A stretch of DNA of 64,000 nucleotides from the NCBI GenBank assembly GCA_027475525.1, contig JAMWFC010000032.1:930001-994000 (forward strand), written 5' to 3'. A model generated the notes under the pieces. That model ran no database searches, was not told the origin of the DNA, and saw only the letters and a program-made list of their open reading frames with translations. This DNA is from Macrolepiota albuminosa (taxonomy: Eukaryota; Basidiomycota; Agaricomycetes; Agaricales; Agaricaceae). The position numbers and the translations under genes were made by a program. This document shows, in pieces, positions 55,874 to 64,000 of the stretch. The stretch's first letter is position 1, and each line of letters begins with the position of its first letter.

Positions 55874-57490
55874 GTGATGAGGATCATGGAGATGAAGCGC
55901 TTATCTTGGACTATAATCATCGGACTGGGCAAGTAACCTTTATATTGAACTGGGCAAGTAACCTTTATATCACATACCCCTTTAGCCCCTGAAATCTTGA
56001 ACATTTCTACGTCGCTTACTAGCAAAGCTTTATCCTACTTATACCTCACTGCATCCGATATTACTGAAAACCTTTCAACAAACACTTATTTCGTTTCTAC
56101 TCCTGATACTAAAGAACCTTTCATATCCGGTTTTGCTAGAAACCAGAGTTCCATTTATAATACGTTTGCTAACAACAGTACCCCTAAGTGCAAAGGGGTT
56201 CAGGTTAAAAAGAAGTACAAACCAGCGTACCTGAAGAATTTTGCATCGAGAGAAAGATCATTGGAGACCCATTAGCGACCTTTCCTGAGCTTAATCTGAA
56301 CCCGCCACCCTTCAAGCCTACCGGACAATTTACGGAAGAATGACGGGCGCTATTCCTTAGCGCCCACGATACAGGCTTTCTATCGATGGCAGAACTAGAT
56401 GTACTGACTGACATTATGCGAAAGCAAAACAAAGCATTTGCTTGGGAGGATTCCAAATGCGGTAAACTTAGAACTGACTTCTTTCCACCAGTGGTTATAC
56501 CAATGATACCTCACGTACCTTGGACCGAGCATAACCAACCTATACCACCGGGTATTGAAGCCAAAGTTTGCCAAATTATTTGTTTCAAAATAGCGGCAGG
56601 AGTTTACGAGCCTTCCAATTCAGCCTACTGATCACAATGGTTTTGTATACTGAAGAAAAATGGAAAGCTACATATAGTTCACAGTTTGGAGCCACTAAAC
56701 AAAGTCACAATTCGTCATTCAGGGGTACCGCCCTTCCCCGATCACATTGCTGAATCATTTGCAGGAAGAATATGTGGCGCTACCCTGGATCTGTACGTTG
56801 GCTATGATGAGTGCTTGATTCACCCTTCCTCTCACGACTTAACGACATTTCAAATACCATTCAGAGTGCTACGACTGGTTACACTTCCCATGGGATGGAA
56901 TAATTCGGTACCCATATTCCGTGACAACATTACGTTTATTCTACAACCCGAAATACCTCACCATGTGCTTAGCTTTATCGACAATGTAGGCGTTAAGGGC
57001 CCAAAAGATTGGCGCCTTGTAGATGGCAAGCCTGAAGTGCACCCAGAAAATCCCAATATCCGCATGGCGCTATGGGACTTCTTCCAATTGGTTAACCGGG
57101 TGCTCCAGCATATGAAATATTGTGGCAGAACGTTCTCAGGACACAAGTTGGTTCTTTGTGCACCACAATTTAAAATTTTAGGGCACGTTTGCATGCCAGA
57201 GGGCAGGATCCCTGAGGAGAGCCGATTAGCGCTTCTGGAAAAGTGGGGAGTCTGCCATAATCTCTCGGAAGTTCATGCGTTTCTAGGCACGGTAGGCGTG
57301 CTGCGCATGTTCATACACCATTTTTCACATCGAGTGCACGTGCTAAATTGCTTAACTCATTCAGGGGTCCCCTTCAAATTCGGACCCAACCAAATTAACG
57401 CCCAAAAAGATTTGGTGAAGGCGCTGCAGGAAGCGAAGCCATTGGTACCCATTGACTATACTACGTCCGATCCCATTATACTTGCCGTTG
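55874..57490 (+). pseudogene. Reverse transcriptase of element D
   Basis: The linker has the same K-C-K-G-V-Q-V-K-K-K-Y-K-P motif as C, and a 25 bp direct repeat (GAACTGGGCAAGTAACC) at 55924. RT: L-D-V-L-T-D-I, F-A-W-E-D-S-K, N-K-V-T-I-R-H-S-G, A-T-L-D-L-Y-V-G-Y-D, L-P-M-G-W-N-N-S and F-I-D-N-V (near 56975), where Asn replaces the second catalytic Asp. A TGA at 56629 replaces Arg. The copy is catalytically dead whatever the assembly errors. Confidence 0.87.
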
Positions 57491-57568
57491 AGTGAAGGCG
57501 CTGCAGGAAGCGAAGCCATTGGTACCCATTGACTATACTACGTCCGATCCCATTATACTTGCCGTTGA
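57415..57568. repeat. 77 bp tandem duplication in pol of D
   Basis: 57415-57491 equals 57492-57568 with exact borders. Confidence 0.92.
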
Positions 57569-58437
57569 CACCTCTTACATTGCGGTTGGCTTCTTTTTAT
57601 GTTAATGTAATAGTGCGAATCGAAAAATCAGACGCTACAATCGCTTCGGATCAATTACCCTTAACGACAGAGAGTCGCGCTATAGTCAGCCCAAACTGGA
57701 ATTATACGGATTATTTCGAGCGTTTCAGGCGCTATGCATGTATCTTATTGGGGTTCGAAACCTGATTGTTGAAGTTGACGCATGCTACATCAAAGGAATG
57801 CTCCAGAATCCAGCATGTATCTTATTGGGGTTCGAAACCTGATTGTTGAAGTTGACGCATGCTACATCAAAGGAATGCTCCAGAATCCAGATATTCAACC
57901 CTCGGCTAGCATGAATTGCTGGGTAGTGGCGATACTAATGTTCCACTTTGAGCTCGTGCACGTCAAGAGTGCGTTTCACAGACCTGATGGACTATCTAGG
58001 CAACCTAGGCAGCCAGAGGACAAAGCGCTAGACGAAAGCGATAATGACGTATTTGACGACTGGATCGACCGGTTGCACGGTTTCATACATATTATTCAAT
58101 TGCCTATTTTGGCCCTTCACGAAGACCAACCTGTCTCGACCTGGCTACACCCTATCATTCCGTATCAACCTAAACCATATCAGACTCCGTCGACTTTTTA
58201 CATGGCCAGTATCTATAACGTCGCTAAGCCATTTAATGATCTAAAAATAGTCAAGGAACCCAGACCTTTACGGGAAGATAGTCGCAACCTCCCATATTCG
58301 GCGGTACCTTGTAGCACCAAGGCTAAGTCAGAAGACCAACGAGTTGATCAGGTTAGGAAGTGGTTACAGGATTTGCGCCGACTATCAGACCTTACGGATA
58401 CGGAATACGCCACCTTCATTTTGCTCACAAATCGGTA
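57569..58437 (+). pseudogene. RNase H and tether of element D
   Basis: D-T-S-Y-I-A-V-G-F-F-L-C opens RNase H, followed by a stop. Then Q-P-K-L-E-L-Y-G-L-F (Glu), L-I-V-E-V-D-A-C-Y and F-H-R-P-D-G-L-S-R-Q-P. The tether runs to T-D-T-E-Y-A-T-F-I, before the integrase. A 77 bp duplication is at 57736. Confidence 0.82.
57736..57889. repeat. 77 bp tandem duplication in RNase H of D
   Basis: 57736-57812 returns from 57813, period 77. Confidence 0.92.
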
Positions 58438-59717
58438 ATCAAACCAGAGGGCCGTATTAGGATTTTGCGCGCTATGCACAATGACTTGGGACATTGAGGA
58501 CTCTATGCGATGCGAGCAAATTTATTGGAACGTTTTTGGTGGCCTCAAGTTAGCGCCGATATCGCATGGTATATTCGCACTTGTCATCTCTGCCAAATCC
58601 AACAGACACGCCAAGTTCTTATTCCCCCAACCGTAGCGACCCCAGCACCCTTGTTCGGAAAGATATATATTGACACTATGCACATGTCCAAGTTGGGGCG
58701 CTACAAGTACATTATCCAAGGAAGGTGCTCGTTGGTACATTGGCCGGAGTTCCGTATGCTCCAGCAGGAAAATACCGACGCTATAGCTAAGTGGCTCTTC
58801 GAAGATATTATTTGTAGGTGGGGAGCCCTTCACGAGATTGTTACAGACAATGGAGCGCCGATAGTTAAGGCGCTTACCTACCTCGCTAAGAAATACAACA
58901 TCCACCATATTCAAATCTCAGGATACAATAAACGCGCTAACGGTATAGTGGAAAGGCCGCATTTTGATGTACGACGTGCGCTATTTAAGGCGGTAGACGG
59001 TGACAAAAGTCGCTGGAGTGAAGCGACTTATTCGGTCTTTTGGTTTGAACGAGTTACCGTACGGAGGAGGATGGGCTGTTCTCCTTACTATGCGGCGACT
59101 GGCACCCATCCCCTGCTTCCAGCGGACATTGTGGAAGCAACATACTTACAGCCTCCACCTAACTCAATCCTGTCCTCTACCGATCTTATTGCTAGGCACG
59201 CCATTGATTTACAACGATGCATGGAGGATCTAGAGCGCCTACATGAGGTGGTATTTCAAGCTAGACGACAGGCCGCATTACAATTTGAAAGCGAGCATAA
59301 CGCTACTATCCGAGACTACAACTTTACAGCTGGCGCCTTAGTACTAATGCGCAACTCAAAAATCGAAGTCACCCACAACAAAAAGATGCAACCCTGATAC
59401 CTAGGACCCCTCATAGTAGTTTCCCGCAATAAGGGAGGTGCCTACGTACTCTGCAAGTTGGACGGCTACCCTGATACCTAGGACCCCTCATAGTAGTTTC
59501 CCGCAATAAGGGAGGTGCCTACGTACTCTGCAAGTTGGACGGCTCAGTTTTGCATCGACCGGTAGTGGTGTTCCGACTCATTCCCTACTTAGCGCGTGAA
59601 CATATTCCACTACCTTTGCCGGCGCTAGACATTGACACCGCCAAGCTTCGAGAGCTGGAAGAGACTGAGTTGGTGGACGATGATGAGAACACTCTGGATA
59701 AAGATGAGGAGCAATAA
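58438..59717 (+). pseudogene. Integrase of element D
   Basis: H-N-D-L-G-H and C-H-L-C mark the zinc finger. I-Y-I-D-T-M-H-M (Asp), E-I-V-T-D-N-G-A-P (Asp) and G-I-V-E-R-P-H-F (Glu) form the D-D-E triad, intact here. The C-terminal part has A-L-V-L-M-R-N-S-K-I-E, then Y-L-G-P-L, G-S-V-L-H-R-P-V and an acidic end D-D-E-N-T-L. A stop at 59396 (CGA to TGA) and one 77 bp duplication (59391) break it. No chromodomain, unlike A and B. Confidence 0.87.
59391..59544. repeat. 77 bp tandem duplication in integrase of D
   Basis: 59391-59467 returns from 59468, period 77. Confidence 0.92.
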
Positions 59718-59880
59718 ACTTATACAAAACACGAGGCGCTAACTGTTAGCGCCCCTTGGGATCAGACTTAGGCAATCCGAAAACCAGAAAAGAATAAATA
59801 AACAAGCGGTACTAGTACACAGGGAACAGGCAATCAGACTACGACTACAACTAATTGAACTACCCTAAAGATGCAGACCG

Positions 59881-61420
59881 TCAACGTGGACCTTTCACTT
59901 GATCTTTAGGTTGCCTGCGGGTGGGAGGAGCGCCTGGAGGTGGCGCATTAGCAGAGGGAATGGGAGGAACGAGAACGCTAGGAGCACCTGGGCGAGGAGC
60001 ACGAGGAGCACCTGGAGGAGTGGCAGGGGGGTTGGGGGATGAGTACCACCCGTCCTCATCCGGGTGGGACTCAAACAAGGGGTAAGGAAAGGCTGTGTGT
60101 TCTAATATTGCCCGACGTGCATCAAGGTTGACGAGAGGGGAAAGGGGGAGCCAGGAGAGACTCTTAGAGACGGCATGGAGTTAACAACCTCAGGTTAGAA
60201 AGAATAAGAACTAACCAAAGTTCCCGTTTTGTGGAGTAGGCTGGCCAGACTCAGAGCGGTACCCGTAATCGGCTCCTGCACAACGCATGAGTATTACTCA
60301 CGACCTGCGCTAAGAGGAGGCGTACGGTGACTATGGATGGGTCGATGGCGACCATCCATTCTTCAGAAGCGTCGAGAAGAATTCAGTACCTGCGTACCAG
60401 GGTCATAGTGTTACCGTTCTCGTGGGGAAAGCCACCGGTAGGCATGAGCATGAGGAACTGCTCCAATCGGTCTAGGATAGCGGGACGGTAAAGACGTTTG
60501 GGCTCATCAAGGAGAAGGGGAACTGCTGGCATGAAGTGATACTGACCAGGTTAACAGCGCCAGAACCCATAAAATACCTCAAGCTACTTGCAGGGTCGCA
60601 GATGCGAGGGAATTCTTACATGTGCAAAACAATCACAAGGGGGGGCGACAACAACAATGGATTTCATATATCTACAACAAAAAGAAATCAACTATCCAAA
60701 ATCTGTCAGCCTGGTGGCGCCACGGAAAAGAAGGAGCCGACTTACATAAACAACATGGGAGACGGGCGAGCATCAAGGACCGGGCAAAAGAAGAGGCCTG
60801 GGAGGCCCCCAGCCTTCAGCAGGACCACGAAAAAGCCGGCCACCGGTAGACGAGCGGGGCGCCTAGCGAAGCGACGTGTTAGAAGGAAGAAAAGAGGTAA
60901 TAAGGCAACAAACCAGGTAGTGACTCTCCTCCAGCAGCAGCTCCAGACGTTCTTTTGTTTCCTTGGTCGCAATTTGCTTTATTTGGAGACTATCAGAAGA
61001 GAAGGAGGGTGAAAAAAGCAATAGCGCACCTGAAAAATCCGACTCCAGTTCTTCCCCATACCAAATCAGGTCAGCAGCAGCTCATCGTTCCAAATCTCAC
61101 AAGCCGCACAAAGGAGCTGACAGCGACGACCTAACTCAACGACTCCGTTGGTCAGCCTGGGCATGCCAACCGCTGGGTAGTGGTAGAAGAACGAGGTAGC
61201 ACGTTCCAGGAAAGTGGGGGGATCAATCATGACATGAGCGCGATCACAGCAGGGGGTCCACACAATGCCGGTTGGGCTTTCCATAGCGAAGACTGATGAG
61301 ACGCTGTCAAGGCATGGGCAATTGATAGGACTCGGGCAGTGTTTCAACCAGCAACAGCATGGGAGGGCACTTCTCAAGAGGCTTGGATCCTGACGCAGAC
61401 ATGAACCAATAGGATGCGCT
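59881..61420 (-). pseudogene. Second antisense ORF block of element D, unknown
   Basis: Minus strand pieces: M-R-S-A-L-P-C-C at 61377, P-T-F-L-E-R-A-T-S-F-F-Y-H-Y-P, then L-Y-R-P-A-I-L-D-R-L-E-Q-F-L-M-L-M-P-T-G-G-F near 60450-60520, and a Pro/Gly-rich end P-P-G-A-P-R-A-P-R-P-G-A-P stopping at 59881. Likely introns (GTACTG, GTGAGT donors) and stops prevent a confident model. C lacks this block, so D may have gained it or C may have lost it. A basic plus-strand frame (60536-61012) overlaps and may be a shadow. I recognise no family. Confidence 0.4.
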
Positions 61421-61812
61421 TGAACTTATTTTAGGTCGCACAAAGAGGAAGTTAACCTTCGAGATCTAGCGCTTATAGCCACCATCACCAAATAACCACA
61501 AGCAATCAGTGTCACTCTATTTCTTATACATTAAAACTTCTTGCATGAATCGACTTATTTTTCTACAGACGATACCTATTTCTTCCTAGGCTGGCGTGAT
61601 ATTGGCTATTGGATCGTGCTGGTAATAGGGGTTTTTATGCCATGATAATTTACTGAGCGTTTCCCCTTTTTTCTTACTTTGTATTTTGATTACTTACAAA
61701 CTAACGATTTCGAAACAAGGAGAGGGGAGCGTTTATTTTTGGTAGGGCTATCACAAACTACGTATCAAAAATTTCAAAGTCCACAAAAGTTCGAAGCGCT
61801 ACAGGCTGGCGA
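61421..61812. other. Spacer with conserved 3' region
   Basis: No gene. AATTTACTGAGCGTTTCCCC near 61645 matches the spacer of C at 45460. Confidence 0.5.
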
Positions 61813-63975
61813 CTACACATCAGACACGGAGGGAGCGGGATCACCCAAAGGAAGCAAGTCCCCGTCCTGAATGGCGTTACTCGCTTGCCACTCAAGCGCA
61901 TCAGTGATGTTGTCATGGAGCTCAAGCAGGAGGAGCTCACGGCGCGCTAAGGTGGAGACATGAGGACGGAGGAGGGCGAGTTCACTACCAATGACGTCGG
62001 TCGCGTCCTCGACCTGGCAGAGTTGTTGATGAAGATCGGTGGCAGGACGAAGGGGAGTGATGGGATAAGAGAACTCATCCCCAAGCCAAGGGTAGGCATC
62101 GCCGAAAACACGCATGGCAGGGGGAGGAGTCCAGAAGGGATCAAACTTAGCGGAGGTCAGCGGAAAGGTGAACTAACTAGGAAATGCAGACTTACTCAAA
62201 CGGTTATGGGAGCACGGGGGGTCCATTCATAGCGCTCATTGCCTGGGGACATGGCCCTAGCGGCAGAAAGGTGGATGCTATAAGAAGGCAAATACCTCCA
62301 GCAGTGACGGCGCTCGCCCTGAGCCACTAAGGTCCCTTCGGACTCAGGCGCAGTGGAGGACTCGCAAGTACTGGGGAAGGAGGAGAGGCTACAAGGCGGG
62401 GTAAGAAATGGGGTAATAGGAAGGGCAACGGAGGAGGCGCTAGCCGTGACAGGCTCGGGAGCAGGGGTAGCACCGGCAACAGACATCACGACATCTTCGG
62501 CGGGAGGAATATTCACAACGACAGGAAGCGAAGGAGTAGGGGACCTGGCGACAAAGAAGTTAGTGCAATCTGACAAGGAAAACTCGAAGACTACGCACCG
62601 ATTACCACTGGGGCCACTCTGATAAGGGTTAGCAGCGATAGGGGGAGTAATGCGAAGCAGAAGAGCGTATACCACCAACAGTGCATTGGTGTCGACTACA
62701 GGCCCAGCCTCATCGTCATCCTCGCCCTCAGCATCCCTCTCGGTATCCTTGCCTTCATCAGTAGACGACATGGTAGAAGACAAGACCACGGGAGTAGCAG
62801 ACGCTAACTCCTGGCGCTTACGGGGACTCTTGCCAGAAGAGGCAACAACGGGCTTACGCTTTGAAGGGACAGGATGACGGGGAGAGCGGGCGAAGAGGGC
62901 TGCAATGGTGGTACCATCTTGGGTGGTGGGGAGCGCTAGGCTTGCAGTGCTAATCATAGTGGGCTGACGGGTAGCGGCCAGATTGCGTTGCTGCAGGATG
63001 AAGGCCCGGGCGTTACGAACTAAGACTGCGTGTTCGTAATTGCGTTGCATGATAGCATCCCTACCACGTTCACGAGTACGAATCCCATTGAAGGCACAGC
63101 CCCATTTCAACGCATCGCAGCGGTAGCAGGGAAGAGAGGTGGTAGGAAACCAGCAACCCTCGGAATCGTTTTCAGACCAGCATTTATTGCACTAAGAAAG
63201 AAGTTAGTGATGTCAGCAACCTTTCAGGGACGAACAAGCACTTACCACGCCAATCTTTGTCCTAAAAGCGCAGCGCTCCACGGGTGCCACTGTAACCTTC
63301 TTTTTAGCGCCGAGTACTTGGACACCAGCTGGGAGGCCGGTATCAATAACAGTAGTGTCACAACAAAGGCACAACAGATCACAAAGCTCCGCATCGGTAA
63401 ACATAGTCTGGTTGGGCACCTAAGGAGGGCTCGATCAGGCGCTAGAAACAAGCAATCTTAAAAGGAAACACTTACGACATATAAAGGGGCAACGTGAGCA
63501 GGGAGATTGACCTGAGAAGCAAAATTAATAAAAGGACCAGAGGCAAGAAAACAAGGACAGACGGTACGTTTAGGAGGGCTAGCGAGAGCAGGGGGCACGC
63601 GATTAATAACAACGGCAAAGTTACGGGGGGGAAGGCGAGAAATAGTATGGGTAGGTCCGGGCCGGGGCTCACTGGTGGTAACGGCAATCTGTTTGATGGC
63701 CGAGTGGGGAGGCGCAGTACAAGTGGGAGAAGCGACAATGGGTGCAGTACAAGGGGGAGAGGCATCGCCACAAAAAGGACTACCAAGAACGGGAGGAGGC
63801 AGAACAGAAACAGAAGCAGCAGGAGCGGAAGGAGTGGAAGGAACGGTAGGGCCGACGGGGCACTAGGAAGACTGGCGACGGTGGGCAATGTAGCAACCGA
63901 CTACTCATGGTTAACATGGAAAAGGTGAGGAAAACAAGGAGGGAACTCACTTCACCAACCTCAGTACTAGCCAGC
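61813..63975 (-). CDS. Antisense gene of element D, Zn2Cys6-like six-cysteine protein, 5' end outside the window
   Basis: Opposite strand to gag-pol and homologous to 45715-48089. Exon 63419-63246 is 174 nt, the same length as in C, and starts V-P-N-Q-T-M-F-T-D-A-E-L (C: A-P-T-Q-T-S-F-S-N-A-E-L). A 54 bp intron (63192-63245) follows. The next exon, from 63191, opens C-N-K-C-W-S-E-N-D-S-E-G-C-W-F-P and C-Y-R-C, giving C-X2-C-X8-C-X8-C-X2-C-X6-C exactly as in C. Then come a basic Arg/Gln-rich part, K-R-K-P and S-P-R-K-R nuclear-signal-like runs, an acidic Ser/Thr/Pro region and, after a likely intron near 62130-62200, F-G-D-A-Y-P-W-L-G-D-E-F-S-Y-P and a Leu-rich C-terminus ending at 61813. Upstream exons reach Q-S-N-E-I-D-A-L-L-A-S near 63975. 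Function unknown; a regulator of the element is one inference. Confidence 0.68.
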
Positions 63976-64000
63976 AGGGCGTCAATCTCGTTGGACTGAG

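Larger units (their letters stand above)
50901..64000 (+). mobile_element. Element D: Ty3 element with antisense gene, runs off the window
   Basis: 5' LTR 50901-51976, primer site, gag, protease (split by a MITE), RT, RNase H, integrase, antisense genes. The 3' LTR is not reached. It is the same superfamily branch as C (shared gag, pol and antisense gene) but has a different LTR. Left flank is TCGG. RT active site and several stops make it inactive. Confidence 0.82.

Noticed and set aside
57750..57780. tRNA T-loop-like GGTTCGAAACC
   Set aside because: It lies within the conserved RNase H coding sequence and no acceptor, D or anticodon arms can be formed around it.
60536..61012. Basic plus-strand protein with R-G-R-P-like motif
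   Set aside because: It overlaps minus-strand pieces that fit the antisense layout better, has no good start and is low complexity; not called as a gene.

Overview
The window looks like a basidiomycete, most likely Agaricomycete, chromosome segment. The reasons are 46-67 bp spliceosomal introns with GT..AG ends, a fungal Nse3/MAGE gene, Ty3 elements with a C-terminal chromodomain, and Ty3 elements whose RT active site is of the F-I-D-D-V type. No species can be named from sequence alone.

Layout: 1-548 is the 3' end of a Ty1/copia element with its LTR. 1084-3852 holds two ordinary host genes on the minus strand: a five-exon MAGE/Nse3 gene and a four-exon secreted fumarylacetoacetate-hydrolase-like gene, both of which I could splice into closed frames. 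3853-7050 is AT-rich and gene-poor, with a 371 bp MITE. 7109-7752 is a decayed Crypton-type tyrosine recombinase. 8350-14202 is one very large gene for a secreted Gly/His-rich repeat protein with recurring W-R-R-G sites. 14203-16125 is mostly non-coding repeat debris.

From 16126 to 49817 there is a three-level nest. Element A (minus strand Ty3 chromovirus, heavily decayed at CpG) is interrupted in gag by element C (plus strand Ty3, 25291-49194). C is interrupted in its integrase tail by element B (minus strand, same family as A, 34713-45135, perfect 5 bp target duplication GCCTA). Three solo LTRs also sit inside C. 49818-50900 is a copia gag fragment. 50901 to the end is element D, a relative of C, whose protease is split by a dimeric MITE.

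The two most unusual biological features are: (1) C and D both carry, between pol and the 3' LTR, an intron-containing gene on the opposite strand that encodes a six-cysteine Zn2Cys6-like motif with identical spacing and an identical 174-nt exon in both copies; (2) A and B carry a third large sense ORF (about 1,080 codons in B) after the chromodomain, where env would lie in a retrovirus, but without membrane segments.

A major technical caveat: at least 19 places contain a direct tandem duplication with a period of exactly 77 bp. This is best explained by assembly contigs overlapping by k=77 that were joined without merging. These duplications create most frameshifts in B and D and the apparent frame break of the large secreted-protein gene, and should be discounted before calling those genes broken.
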